Shown here: in pieces, positions 1 to 11,222 of the stretch
Layout of the letters: every line of letters begins with the position of its first letter
How positions within the stretch are numbered: position 1 is the stretch's first letter
Source of the DNA: Acanthosepion pharaonis
Lineage: Eukaryota > Mollusca > Cephalopoda > Sepiida > Sepiidae
Assembly (NCBI GenBank): GCA_903632075.3
Contig: CAHIKZ030005576.1
Span: 2,752,001-2,816,000 of the forward strand
Direction: 5' to 3'
DNA: 64,000 nt
Program-made: the position numbers and the translations under genes
The notes under the pieces: model-generated
Databases searched by the model: none
Told to the model about the DNA's origin: nothing
Seen by the model: the letters and a program-made list of their open reading frames with translations, nothing else

Positions 1-1030
1 CACATAATCAAAGCCTGTCAGCTGATCTTTTCGCTGACCTAACTATAAGAGTTTAATAGTGGAAAACTGGCTTGTAATATTCAATACCTCCGAAAGTAAA
101 CTAGTAACATTTCTGAGAAGACCCTGAATTTTCGCTTATCAGGATGAACGGTTGTACCCTCAAGGGGCGGGGTCTTTGCTTTGAACGTCTCTTGGGACTC
201 ACCGCAGTACTCAAGTGGAAGTCATATATACGATCTATCGCTAACTATACTGGTAAAATGGTCAGTTTCCTTTTACCGCTTCTCCTACCATGTTTTTTTT
301 CTCTCTCTGTAGAATAGAGTATTGCTTCCTTTACAATAACAGTCATAAATATGAATGATGGTTGTTTTAGAAGTAAGCGGGTACAAAATAAAAAAATTGG
401 AATTGACAACTTTTTCCATTTCACTGAAACATACATTAAACACTTCTTTCCTTTTTTCTTTCCTTCTTTGATGCTGCCAAATCCTTTTCAGCCTTGACAG
501 AGTTGTAGCTGATTAGTTATTTCCCAGCCTACAACCTCTTTCCCCTAAACGAAAAGCTTCAAGCCGCTCGCTACTCTATCGCTATTTCCGTGGAAAATGT
601 TTTGACGAGCTATATACATTAGTTCCACCAGTTCAGACCATCATAGCTAACATCCAGCATGTCATGTACACACAGGTGAGAACTATCCACATTTATTTCG
701 TCTTCCATTAGTAAGAAGGAAGTACCGTTCGGACAGTTTCTTCCCCTGAACCGCTACTTTGAGAAACAGACTCTTGAGAGGATACTTCCGATACGCTACA
801 ATCTCTTCTTTTGAACAAGCGTAGTTGTTTATCCCTTGTTTCCCGTTTAGGATTGGGTTCCAGGTTCCTTCTAAAGTCTACTCCTAACACTTGTTCTTTT
901 ATACGCTAATACAACTCCAAACAGTAACCATCTGCCTTGAGTGGCTTTTAGGTCTTGTATTGGGCGAACATTAGAAAAAAAAGAAAAAAAGAAAAAGTTG
1001 ACTATCTTTCCTGTATGTCCTCATAAACTG
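1..1030. other. Unassigned AT-rich sequence
   Basis: No coding region, RNA gene or repeat family could be recognised. Only short A- and T-rich runs are visible (for example near 970-1000). The short open frames are unrelated to any family I know. Confidence 0.6.
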
Positions 1031-1032
1031 AA

Positions 1033-1389
1033 TGTTGTGGCCTTGTTAGGGCCAGAAATAAAGACACAAAGAGAGGAATTGAGTTAAACAAATATATTAA
1101 CAGAAACAGTAATACAAACATATACAAATGAGAGTGCTACAGCAAGAATGTTCGGTCCGACTGTCAGAGCTGACTTGTGGAAACTTCCCTTTCCCAAAAA
1201 GCAGAACCTGCTTCTATTTATAGCTGGGAGAGTCCATGCGTGTGTGGGTAAATTACCATAACACTGAACTTCTTAACTTACAACTTACATGGGAGTGGGA
1301 GAGGAAATTCACCGTAGTTAAGATTAAGGCGACGGATGGGAATTTGTCGCTAGTCAAAGAATCATATTATTTTCTTCTTAAAAATAGCT

Positions 1390-1391
<2 letters not shown>
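1033..1391 (-). mobile_element. Possible LTR fragment, minus strand
   Basis: Read on the minus strand, a TATA-like box (CTATAAATAG, around 1218) is followed after about 185 bp by an end reading GGCCACAACA. The plus strand therefore begins TGTTGTGGCC at 1033. That spacing fits the promoter-to-end distance of an LTR whose outer part is lost against the TA array. No coding region, primer site or second LTR is visible, so this is a weak call. Confidence 0.25.

Positions 1392-1450
<59 letters not shown>
1392..1450. repeat. (TA)n microsatellite
   Basis: About 59 bp of uninterrupted TA dinucleotides. Confidence 0.98.
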
Positions 1451-1453
<3 letters not shown>

Positions 1454-1739
1454 AAGAGTTTGATCAATAATATCAAGGAAATGAGTGATTTATTTACCGA
1501 TAATCTTTTCTTTTCGAGGACTGTAGGAATTTAGATTCTTTCGGTTGAAGCTTTGTTCATGAATGAAAAGGACCGGAGTCGACCTCAATCGTCGTGGTTG
1601 TGAGTTCAGAAGGCAACTGGCTGGTTGGTACGAACTCTTGTTTATATATGTTTTTTGTACCCCATAGAACCCAGTAGAAGTTTCTAGAGACTTCTAGAAA
1701 GTTCCATTCTATTATTACGAAATCTAAAGGGTTTGATGA
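1451..1739. other. Unassigned spacer
   Basis: No repeat or gene recognised between the TA array and the LINE tail that follows. Confidence 0.5.
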
Positions 1740-2400
1740 ATGGGAGCTTTTCATATGGTAAAAAGGGCAGCTAGTAGCTATAGATTAAAGTCATCATTTA
1801 GGACAAAATGGGGCCTCGTAACACATATCTATAAGATTACCATTCATCTTTGCTTTGAACATTGCTGCCACATCTGGTCTGATACTCCTGCTATATATTT
1901 AGAAATTCTTGATAAAATCCAAATAAGAATCTGCAATGTTATTGGTCTTCACCTGACATCTCGGCTTCAGTCATTTCCCCACTGTCTGTAATGTAGCTTC
2001 TATGCACTTTTTCTATAAATAACATGGTAATTGTCCTGATGATCTTTTCTCAATAGTATTGAGACTTTATGAATTTAACTGGCAACAAGGACTCATCAAG
2101 ATCTAAATTGGCGGCATTTTACAGTTGAAATGGCAGATGTGACCGTCATTTTTATGCTAACAGTTTCTTCTATCGCACTTCTAACTTGTGGGACTCTCTC
2201 TGGCTTTTTGCATCCCAGCCAACTTTGATCCTAAAAAATTTAAATGCAATGTTAATCATTATCTTCTGGCTTCTTAAGTCCTGTTCTTTTATTGTTCTCT
2301 CTCCTTAATAGTGTTTTTCTCATATTATCTAACACACAGTAACCCCCTTGCATCTTAGTAGCTTTATTGCTTTGCTTGGTTTGAAATGATTAAAAAAAAC
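1740..2400 (+). mobile_element. CR1/Jockey-type LINE, 3' end
   Basis: This is the C-terminal end of a non-LTR retrotransposon polyprotein plus its short 3' tail. The frame at 1740-1991 includes EHCCHIWSDTPAIYLEILDK and IRICNVIGLHLTSRLQSFPH. These match the conserved block after the reverse transcriptase domain (RPxLEYCxHIWxGAPxxYLxLLDxIQRR) of CR1/L2/Jockey-like elements. Frameshifts and stops break it after about 80 codons, but homology continues at DNA level to the family tail (TGATTAAAAA). Six further copies of the same family occur in the window. It is 5'-truncated and dead. Confidence 0.85.
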
Positions 2401-2629
2401 TTACCCTGATAAAATTAGTTGTTTATCAGAAACCAAACTAGCTTGAATTTCTTCATATTTATGTGAATATTTTTTTCGAAACAAATAGTCTTTCGTTAGT
2501 TATTAAAAGTCTTTTTTTTTACGTGTTAGTTTGGAGTTTGATATATCTGTCTTTTGGTCAAGAGGATAGAGACAGCCTTTGCTGGTAAAAAAGTTAACAT
2601 TTAATCTTTGTTTAAAATACGCACCCAGG
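2401..2629. other. Unassigned spacer
   Basis: AT-rich sequence with no recognised feature. Confidence 0.5.
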
Positions 2630-2825
2630 GCCTGGTTATCAATTAAGCTAGTATAGTGTACACCATCCAACTTACGTATACCTGGGGAATAAGGTGAGGA
2701 TTTATACCTTTCCCAAGGGTATTAGCACGTAAGTGAACATAATGAATTTTACTGGGATTCGAACTCGGAACCTTCGATTGCTCAATTCGAGCCGCTATCA
2801 ATTACTCCACCATGCCACCTTACGT
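2630..2825 (-). mobile_element. tRNA-derived SINE (family A)
   Basis: The minus strand reads GGTGGCATGGTGGAGTAATT, a tRNA 5' half with an A-box, and then the B-box GAGTTCGAATCCC at about 2755-2767. A body (ACGTGCTAATACCCTTGGG) follows that recurs at 13.1, 23.2 and 51.5 kb. The tRNA head plus shared unrelated body identifies a SINE rather than a tRNA gene. The body is cut short near 2630. Confidence 0.8.
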
Positions 2826-2829
2826 TCAT

Positions 2830-3590
2830 TAGGCAATCTTTTACATATAACTACAATAGTTATGGATATTTCTTAACCCTGCGTTCCTGAACAATTTTAA
2901 CCCTTCTGCCTGACCTCTTGAATCAAATTTCGCAGATAATTGGTATGTAATGTTTCACGGAAGCTATAAAAATAGTTACAAGTGTTTCCCCGACGTTCAA
3001 CCGGTGGCTGGGCATTAAGACATTTTTCTTGTCAGGGCTCAAAGGGTTAAATAATATTTTTATTGACAAAAAAAAAAAAAAAAAAAAAAAAAGAAAGAAA
3101 GAAAAATAGCTATTCCACTTTATTTTAAAAATTTGAAATACGTTTTCTTCAAGCTATATAAATGTCATTAAAATCTATTACAAGTAAAAGGTATTTCAGA
3201 CGGTGGCAGGAGACTTAAAGGGTGGCTGTGAGGAGCAGCGACAGTTCGTATTACTCCCGAAACCGCCGAACGGGATGTGGCAAGCCTGATTTGCGTGCTA
3301 CGGCTTTGTGACCGTCGTTATCCTATCCAACATTTGCTTTTTATCTTACCTACCTACATTTACATTGCGTTAGAAATTAATCTAAGAACAACTATTAAAG
3401 GATAAAAAATTTCGCGCATTTTGACGTCATTCTGGAGTCTTTTTTTGTTAAATTTTTTGTGAATTTATTTTGCTCATGCTAAGTCTTGAAAAAACCCTAT
3501 AAAATTCACTGTTTTTTCTTTCTTTCTTATCCATAATGTTGAATGTGTTAAAATTATTCAACTTTTTAAGAAGAAAAATCTCAAGATGAC
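2830..3590. other. Unassigned, with poly(A) run and a GC-richer patch
   Basis: A run of about 27 A residues (3068-3095) grades into GAAA repeats. A GC-richer patch at 3200-3310 is unrecognised. No gene is supported. Confidence 0.5.
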
Positions 3591-3594
3591 ATTA

Positions 3595-3990
3595 AGGTTT
3601 GCTTTGGTTTATTTTGTTTTACGGCATATCAACCTCAATAGGTTATTTAATGCCGACCAAATTTTTTATTGCTGGTAATATTTTGTTTTGTGAAAAATCT
3701 GTTTCTCGTAATATTTTTCCTTCCAAATTGTATTGCTGGTAATGATTTTTTCAAAAAAAAAAAAAGAATTTCTGGTAATAGTTAACTAGTTTCCCATAGC
3801 TGGGACCCTAACAGGTGCTACCAACCCGGGTCAGGGTGGACTTGGGAACTCCAGCAATTAAGAGGTGGTTCCACGCTCCTCAAAACCTCCTGATCAGAGG
3901 CCTTGCTGCTGGACGTAGTTTATCGTCTTACCAAGGACACGGATGTAGTTTAACGTCTTACCCAGGACCAGTGACGTTAAAATTTGTCAC
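3595..3990 (+). repeat. Dispersed repeat X, plus copy
   Basis: Two blocks, ACGGCATATCAACC (3622) and AGCTGGGACCCTAACAGGTG (3798), recur in the same order on the minus strand at 7550-8240. The shared stretch is interrupted by low-complexity TTTTATTGCTGG copies. No coding capacity or promoter was recognised. It could be a LINE 3' UTR or a SINE body. Confidence 0.65.
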
Positions 3991-5535
3991 AAAACATTGT
4001 TGATTTATTTAAGATAGAAGGATCTATTATAACATGTCTCTATTTTGTATTTAGATACATTGTATTTATTTTCAACTTTTCTAGTTCAATTGTTCACCTA
4101 TATTGCATATGATCCATTATTGTATATAATTAGGTTATAATAAAATTTGTATTTCATATGAATTAAGATTTATGAAAATTAAGATATAGTAAAGTGGGGC
4201 GTATCATTGATTCTGGGGCGACTGTATCATAGACTGTTGCACCGGCCATGCTGAAGAGGGCAGGATTTCATTAGCCTAAGTGCCTCAAAAATGTCATAAT
4301 CCGGACCTGTACGCAACCCCTAAATTTTAAGTTTAAAATCTGGGAAAGACGCGTATTATACACAAATAATTACAGTAATCTTCAATGTAAGAAAACAATT
4401 AAGTTTCGTGAAAATAGTCAATGAGTAATGAATAAGAAGAAGAAAAAGAAGAAAAAGATTATTAGCATAATGTCGATCTTCAGCCTTACTTTGCAGTACA
4501 GTTATTGTCCATTATTTGTGAGTTATTGGCAGAAGACGTTAAACAGTTCTTTCTTTCTTTCTTTCTTTCTTTCACTGAAACCAAGTAGCGTCTCTAATTT
4601 GTCTTTTCCGTCATTACACGTGATCAAAACGGAATAGTCCATTATTTATGAGGTACTGACAGGGCGTAACGGTCGTGATAACTAAGAGAGAAACAAGCAG
4701 AATTAGAATAAGATAATAATAATCTAGATATATAGAGAAAAAAGGCATCAGTTTAAACTGATGCCAGCCGGATATGGGTTTATTAGAGTCCATTCGACCA
4801 TTTTTTTTTTTCGCTACTTTGCTTTTATTTATTTTGTATTTGTTTAAATCACCCCATTTTTAAGCAAAAGGCAATAGCCTGTAACAAACCTAGTCCGAAC
4901 ACCTAATTACACTTGTTGCTATGACTTTGCAATCACACAGAGATGAATGTCCTAATTAACATGTTAAGTTGTCCATTAAACATGGACAACTTAGAAGAGA
5001 ATCTATTGTTCCTATAATAGAAGAGCTTGATACAAAAAAACAATGTGGTAAAATGATTCATTCGAGTCGGCCGGTGATGTTTGTCTGGGCAGCAGGACCG
5101 GTAAATTATCACTCGAACGCCTGTCATTATGGTTGAGGGTTCTCGTTTGATTCGAAATTTTGATTGATAAGAGAAACGTACAACTTGGTTTTAGTTTCTT
5201 TTTCCAAACAAGGGACGCATCCCCCCCACCGACCAACAGAAGAGTCGCAGAACACACCAGGAATCTTTCATTTTCCTGAGCCCCCACCCGAGTTCTTGAT
5301 GACACTTATTTTTTAGTTGTTCGTTTTTTGCGCTTTGAATTATTAAAGTATTCCCACGTATGCATACATCATGCCACCTGATCACGTACTTTGCTTTCGT
5401 TCGACCGCGTGTAAAACTGTCATACTTTTTGTACACACTACTATGAACATCTGTAGTCAAGACACGCTACTGGATATATTACACCTCGACACTTGAAAAT
5501 TTAAAACAGCCAGAACAGACAGAATGTTTGCCTCT
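3991..5535. other. Unassigned AT-rich sequence
   Basis: Contains a decayed stretch at about 4320-4380 (GCGTATTATACA then AATTACAG) resembling the end of the MITE at 18490-18833, a TTTC run (4550-4575) and a perfect palindrome (4744-4765). No gene supported. Confidence 0.5.
4744..4765. repeat. Perfect 22-bp palindrome
   Basis: The half-site GGCATCAGTTT is followed directly by its exact reverse complement. A T-rich run lies about 35 bp downstream. Function unknown. Confidence 0.9.
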
Positions 5536-5574
5536 AATATAGATATTTAGCTATTATTATAAATGTTATATTTA

Positions 5575-5890
5575 GTGCGTACACGTTTTACATTATTCGG
5601 ACTATTGTCATCATCTTTGTCGCCATATTTATCACAACGTTTCGGCGATTGTACGCACCGACCTTCTTCAGGTGGTTGAAATGTCGAACTGAACCCTTTA
5701 TTTCGCTCGCTAGGATAGACTGTTCTAGTTCCACGTGCCATGTCTAATGGATGTCAGTTATCAGTTATCTCCTGTTAATTCACCTCTCCAAGTTCTTCAC
5801 TGCCTTAACCAGGTATTGAACTCACAACTCTTTGGGTCCTGTCATTGGATCTAACTAATGCCTTTATCCACTGTGCCATGTGTCCTTAAG
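5575..5890 (-). mobile_element. tRNA-derived SINE with CTGAAGA-hairpin tail (family D)
   Basis: The tRNA-like head reads on the minus strand TGGCACAGTGGATAAAGGC (A-box region, ~5880) and GAGTTCAATACCTGG (B-box, ~5815). The body then contains CTGAAGA, a hairpin and GAAACG (5638-5672), and ends in a tail ACAATAGTCCGAATAATG. The same tail occurs at 44.8-44.9 kb and, inverted, immediately downstream at 5890-5946. Confidence 0.75.
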
Positions 5891-5970
5891 GCGAAAGGTT
5901 GTGATAAATATGCCAACAAAGATGAGGACAATAGTCCGAATAATGTAAATAGTGTATATAATACCTCATC
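5890..5970 (+). repeat. Inverted second copy of the SINE tail
   Basis: GACAATAGTCCGAATAATGT in plus orientation mirrors 5590-5646. The SINE is thus flanked by roughly 56-bp inverted tails about 240 bp apart. Confidence 0.8.
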
Positions 5971-5975
5971 TCAGA

Positions 5976-6452
5976 AATATAGACAGTGTAATTGACGTCT
6001 TCTAGCTTAGACCTTCGAGAGTCTTAATAAAGACATTCTTCAATTCGACAGGTTTCCAACTAGTCTCTCGTTTATACTGAAGAAACTAACTTTAAGTTAA
6101 GTGTACATTAAACCGCTCAGCCACGAAAGACTACATAGTAAAGGCAAATCTCGAATAACGTAGCAATGGTTTGTTAGACTAAAACGCCAAATATTAACTC
6201 AGAGTGAGATTCCATATTGACCCTTAATGTAATAGATATAGATTTTAGATATATGCAGATGTCTATTCACGCGTTTGTCTACTAAATTTAGCTTAGTCTG
6301 GCCCAAGGCCCAAATTGCTAGGCATCAAGTGGGGACTGCTCTTATAAATCTTAGCCATGTAAAAATGACATACAAGTGTAGAGTATTCCCAAAATCTACG
6401 ATTTTTAAGCAATGTTAATAGTTGCAAAAAACAAGAGTTTTCCCACTAGAGC

Positions 6453-6517
<65 letters not shown>

Positions 6518-7549
6518 TAAAGCTAGTTCTATGTCTGGAGTGCCACTCCCCGAATTTGATACTCAAGATAACAGAAAATTAATACATAGGTTACGCCTCG
6601 ACCTCTTTTAAGCACGGTTAATGTTTGTCGAACCAAAATAAGTGACGACATTTTGTGTAGGTTTCCTTCATTAGTACAGCGAATGAGTCACTAAGTTTAA
6701 TTCAAACGCCGTTTGCAAGTCTTTTTCGTAAATAAAATTTGCAACGTGAGCAAAAAATAAAAAAATAACTAAATAAAAAAAACAACAAAAAAAACGACGA
6801 ATTCCCCCATCAACATCGAAGTAGGAATATTTCAAAATAATTTCATTTATTTTTTCCCATACAAACATATCCTTCAAATCTGGTGCGATTTGTACGTTGG
6901 TCTCGAAGGCCAACGGTTCTTTCCCAATTTAAAGTACACAGAATGAGAGAATCTAAAAGTAGAGAAAAGGGAAGTAGAGGTTATCAGATATCTGTAGAGT
7001 GCACTCCTCCATTGCGCTAGATAGTCGGAATTCGAGTTTTTCTATTTCCGTCTATGGTTTTAATTTGTAACGTTGCCGTCTGACATTCGTAACAGTGTAT
7101 TTCATTCAACTACCGACTTTGTCAATTAGCCTCGGACAGTAGCGGTGTGTGGCTCAGAGGCGCTCTCTGGACGTAGACCCCCACATTTTCGTGCGGATAT
7201 AACTTAGGGCCTCTTCTCTCTGGGAATATGTATGTCATACAGGTTTTTCCCACGCGTGAACACACTAGGCATAGCTGGGTCAACCACATGTTTACCTGTC
7301 GGTGCTAGCCACTGATATTCCGTAAGGCGCGGATCTGCACTTGGTGGCTGGAAGATCATCTCTCAGATCAATTTGCAGATGCACCTGATATCACACTGAC
7401 AGCAAACTCCGGCTTCATCTGGAAGTCAGTAAAACACTATTAGGTTGAGTTGTAATTTGCTTCAGTTTTTATCAGCGTTATTCTTTAAAGCATAATGTAC
7501 AAAATTCCATTTTGTCCAATTATATATTCGCCATTATTTGAAGTGACTT
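5976..7549. other. Unassigned sequence with a TA array and a GC-richer patch
   Basis: A TA microsatellite sits at 6458-6514. A patch of visibly higher GC content (about 7130-7435) matches no family I recognise and has no long open frame. The rest is AT-rich without features. Confidence 0.5.
6458..6514. repeat. (TA)n microsatellite
   Basis: About 57 bp of uninterrupted TA. Confidence 0.98.
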
Positions 7550-8240
7550 GTCGCTATTTATCAGGCAGCTATGTACTTGGTAGGACGATAAATTACATCC
7601 GGCAGCAAGGCCTCTGATCGGGATATTGGAGGAACTACCGCTTAATTGCTGTTCTTCCCAGGTCCACCCTGACACGGGGTGGTAGCACCTGTTAGGGTCC
7701 CAGCTATGGGCAAATATTGAACTCCCAAACAAAAAACAAGCATTATGAAAGTATAAAAATACATTTTTATAGTAAAAATACCAATAATATATTTTTATAT
7801 AAAAATTCAAGCAATACGCACATACTAACAAATTTAAAGACTTCACCAAATCCGTTTAAAATATTACCAAACAACCAATCAACATGAAATAACTTTCATG
7901 ACATTAATCCATAGAATATCCTACAGTTTCTTAAATCAAACTGTTTTCTAAAATATAACTTCAACAAAGCACAGAATACACATTACTACTTCTAGTAATC
8001 ATGTCCACACAAATCATCTTTATACACAAAAGCTGAGTACACACAGTTTTGAAAACATATATTTTTATTACTTCCATGATTCCAAGAAAATTAAATTTCG
8101 GCATTAAATGGCCCATGAGGAGTTGATATGCCGTTAAACAGACAAATCAACGCTTCGAAACCTTTTGACTAAAATTCTGCAGGTTTTGACGTGAAAATGA
8201 ACTCTTTTGAATCTGGTTTTCATTAGAAGAAAAAATTTTC
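7550..8240 (-). repeat. Dispersed repeat X, minus copy
   Basis: The reverse complement carries the AGCTGGGACCCTAACAGGTG block (7689-7710 region) and the ACGGCATATCAACTCC block (~8120-8140). Both are shared with 3595-3990 in the same relative order. The two copies lie about 3.6 kb apart in inverted orientation. Confidence 0.65.
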
Positions 8241-8547
8241 ACATCAAAGCGTTTTGCAGCGATTGAAGAAAGCAATAATAGGTTGGCACAAGGTCAGGTA
8301 AATATTGTGGCTGGGATAGAACAGGCCAACCAAGTACCAAATTTTTCCTTTGAGTTTTATCCACTGTGTACGCTAGTACTACCATGAAAAAACCTAGCTA
8401 TATTACTGTTCTCCAAATGTATTCTTAAACGCCATGTATGACTATTAGTAGGGTGATACATTCATTATTACAATTGCTTCCACAAAACAGAAAATATTTA
8501 ACACTCAACATAAAATTAAATGACAAAATCAGAACATTATTTCAATA

Positions 8548-8599
<52 letters not shown>
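8548..8599. repeat. (TTA)n microsatellite, LINE 3' tail
   Basis: Uninterrupted TTA repeats abut a minus-strand LINE 3' end (8600-8690). They read as (TAA)n downstream of that element. Confidence 0.95.
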
Positions 8600-8690
8600 T
8601 TCTTTGAGTTCTGTTGTATAAACATTTCCTTCCGGGTCCCAACCAGGCACTAAAGGTCAGAAAGAGCTTCATGGTATTTTTCACTGATTA
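8600..8690 (-). mobile_element. RLE-type LINE 3' UTR fragment
   Basis: The minus strand reads GACCTTTAGTGCCTGGTTGG, then GACCCGGAAGGAAAT, leading into (TAA)n. Nearly the same 3' sequence ends the copies at 11.15 and 11.52 kb. Confidence 0.7.
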
Positions 8691-8967
8691 TTTTTGGAAA
8701 AAAATAAAACCCTTAAATCACATACAATTTAAATAGATAAAGCCCTTCGTAATGTGTGAATTGTATTGTGAGTACAATTATTTCATTTCTTTAAGGCATG
8801 AGTTACCAGGAATCCCTTCAGTGAGTTATAGGCCCATTCTATCATGTCGAATTCTATATTTAGTAAGTGCCAACACTGTGCAGCCTAATACAAGATGGCC
8901 AATGTGTCTGGATTTCGGGTTAACACAATTTTTTAGTATATTTGCTTGGTAATTTCTAGTTAGCAAG

Positions 8968-9025
<58 letters not shown>

Positions 9026-9349
9026 TTCCTTGTAGTTTTGTGTAAAACTACATGTGTATTGCAATGTGTTGATTTCACCGAGCAAGAAAAACCTGTTGGA
9101 TACACATTCTGCATGGCTGAAGTGATGAAAGGTTCATCGAATTAATGCAAGTTTATATACAAGTCTTATAAGTTTTTATTTAGGTTTATTTACTAGAATT
9201 TTTAATATTGAATTTGTCTCATCATTCTTTAGTGGTAAGCAAAGTAATATCACAAGTCTTTATTATTGCTCAATATCCATAGGCACCTCACACTTGTGAA
9301 AAATCATGTTGCAAACACGTCTTCTGATAGATGTTATAACATTCAATTT
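8691..9349. other. Unassigned, with second (TTA)n array
   Basis: A 57-bp TTA array occupies 8969-9025. The flanking CTTGTAGTTTTG at ~9030 may be another decayed 3' end of the same LINE on the minus strand. Nothing else recognised. Confidence 0.5.
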
Positions 9350-9704
9350 CTTTGAAACCTTTTGAGAAATACAAGGACATTGACATAGAAATCACTAGAA
9401 TGTGTTATCTGAAGAAGACACCATTACCTGTTGTTATTGGGGCCTTGAGAATGATATCAAAAGAAGCAAGCAAATATGTAGATCAAATTCCTGGCGGCCC
9501 TAAAATGTGTGGATTGCAAAAATTCATATTCATGGGCACTTCTTACTGCTTGTGTAGATTTCTCTTCATGCAATCGCCACAAGTACATTTCTGATTATAT
9601 GAAGCATCGTCTGCCTGCATTTTCTAATGCAAAAAGCTTGTTGTCTCTTGAAACATCTGATTCAGAGTTGGAGGAAACTAATAGTATACAAAACAAAAAG
9701 GGAA

Positions 9705-9739
<35 letters not shown>

Positions 9740-9740
9740 G
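9350..9740 (+). mobile_element. RLE-type LINE, C-terminal fragment with (TAA)n tail
   Basis: The open frame at 9352-9594 contains EKYKDIDIEITRM and LPVVIGALRMISKEASKYVD, the extreme C-terminus of a LINE polyprotein family also present at 10.2, 10.8 and 11.3 kb. The usual ending LQKxxLxGTxxxLxR is still visible as LQKFIFMGTSYCLCR. A second frame (9509-9709) leads to the (TAA)n tail at 9706. It is 5'-truncated and non-functional. Confidence 0.8.
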
Positions 9741-9763
9741 AAGAAGAAGAAGAAGAAGAAGAA
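9706..9763. repeat. (TAA)n then (GAA)n microsatellite
   Basis: About 11 TAA units pass directly into AAG units, forming the 3' tail of the preceding LINE copy. Confidence 0.95.
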
Positions 9764-9769
9764 AGGTGA

Positions 9770-10395
9770 GGATGAAGAATTTATTTTGGCTGCACAGGAT
9801 CATCGCCTGCTTACATGCTAACATATTGTACGGACCCAAAATGTAGGTTCTGTGACCAATACATTGAAACTATTGATCACCTTATCTCGGGTTCCTCAGA
9901 ACTAATGAGTACAAAAACCTAATGACAGGGTAGGTCAATATCTACATTAGAAGATCTGTCATCACTATGGATTAAAAACAGCTGCAAACCGGTATGAACA
10001 TTATTGAGAGAGAAAATGTTACCATACTCTGGGATTTTTCTATCAGCACAGATCAAAAAGTACAAGTAAATCGCCCAAGTGTTATTATCAAGGGCAGAAA
10101 AGAAAAAGTTTCTATACTGATTGATATGAGCGTGCCAAGTGCCAAAGGCAACTCTGCGAGGGTTTTTGAAAAAAATACAAAGACCTGGAGATGGAAATAG
10201 AAATAAATGCAGCACTTAAAAAGTAAAACTCTTCCTGTCGTGGTTGGAGCTTTGTGACTGATAAAGAAAGGAACTCAACAACAAATCAACAAAATCTCTG
10301 GTGCGCTATCTCTCAGGAAATCCCCCAAAATAGTTCTAACAAGCACAGCCCATATTCTGCAAAGAGCTTTGATTAATTGTTTTCTTTTGTTAGCA
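9770..10395 (+). mobile_element. RLE-type LINE: zinc finger and endonuclease-like C-terminus
   Basis: This is the most informative copy of the family. A Cys/His finger reads KCRFCDQYIETIDHLISG (9839-9893). After a frame change, VTILWDFSISTDQ, then NRPSVIIK, then ILIDMSVP appear in the frame 9994-10200, followed by LPVVVGAL after stops. The order CxxC..DH, ILWD, RPD(here RPS)..ID, P(V/I)VIGALG is typical of the C-terminus of a widespread non-LTR family. The RPD..ID pattern resembles a restriction-like endonuclease; here the D of RPD is changed to S. Frameshifts make it a relic. Confidence 0.8.
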
Positions 10396-10399
10396 GCGG

Positions 10400-10651
10400 T
10401 CTAACATCCTTCGCTTGCCCGTTGGTCATTGGTTATTACCCGGCAAATGCAGGACAAAAAGAAATGTTTTATAATAATAATACTAATTGAAATATCACGT
10501 AGAAAATTGAAAGAGTGCTTCAGATAATTTGGAAGATTGTAGACCACCAGAAAATTGCTATCATTTACTCTGCGAGGACTCACCGAAGTTTTGTTGATAT
10601 CATGCCTTAAGAACAGAATTTTCATTGACTACATCAATGTGCGACACCAAC

Positions 10652-10687
<36 letters not shown>

Positions 10688-10690
10688 TCA
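10400..10690 (+). mobile_element. RLE-type LINE 3' fragment with (TAA)n
   Basis: ACTCTGCGAGGACTCACCGA and a following GTTTTGTTGAT block (10570-10640) match the 3' part of the copy at 10.93-11.0 kb. The fragment ends in an (ATA)n array at 10652-10686. Confidence 0.55.
10652..10686. repeat. (TAA)n microsatellite
   Basis: About 11 units. The next truncated copy of the same LINE starts immediately after it. Confidence 0.95.
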
Positions 10691-11222
10691 TATGAGATTT
10701 CTCGTTTCAGACGGATCATGTTAATAAAACAAGATCCGACTTTGTTGTTATAGATAAGGAGAATAGCAAGTATCAAATTGGCTTTGTTGTTCATACGATA
10801 CAAGAGTGGTTTCTAAAGAAACTAAAAAGATTTTAAAATATCAGGATCCGGCTAGCGAGTTGAAAAAACTATGGAACATAACAGTTGAAGTAATTCCTGT
10901 AGTAATTCTGCTAGGATATTCCCAAAGATTCATGAGTTGTGAGGAGTTTTGTTGACAGCATGCCTCGAGAACAGCATTTCCATTGACTACGTCATGTGCG
11001 AAGAAGAAGAAGAAGAAGAAGAAGAAGAGGAGGAGGAAGAAGAGAAGAAGAAGAAGAAGAAGAAGAAGAAGAAGAAGAAGAAGAAGAAGAGCTTTATCTA
11101 TGTAAAATGTCTGTGATCTTAAATGATCACTGGAAAATATCATGAAGTAATATCTGACCTTTGGTCTCTGATAGGGACCCAAAGGTAATATATATATACA
11201 GTAGAAATCAAAGGAAGTAATA
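10690..11222 (+). mobile_element. RLE-type LINE, truncated copy with expanded (GAA)n
   Basis: KTRSDFVVIDKENSKYQIGF (10718-10777) is the endonuclease-like block with RPD changed to RSD. KYQDPASELKKLWNITVEVI then VVILLGY follow in another frame. The 3' UTR carries TGACCTTTGGTCTCTGATAG (11155). A (GAA)n array of about 90 bp (11001-11091) interrupts the 3' region. Confidence 0.75.
11001..11091. repeat. (GAA)n microsatellite
   Basis: GAA/GAG purine repeats of about 90 bp with a few interruptions near 11029-11043. Confidence 0.95.

Noticed and set aside
1740..1991. 83-codon frame as a small gene
   Set aside because: It matches the CR1 LINE C-terminal block and breaks at the family's coding decay.
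10841..11182. 113-codon leucine/phenylalanine-rich frame on the minus strand
   Set aside because: Translation of the (GAA)n complement and antisense of the LINE.
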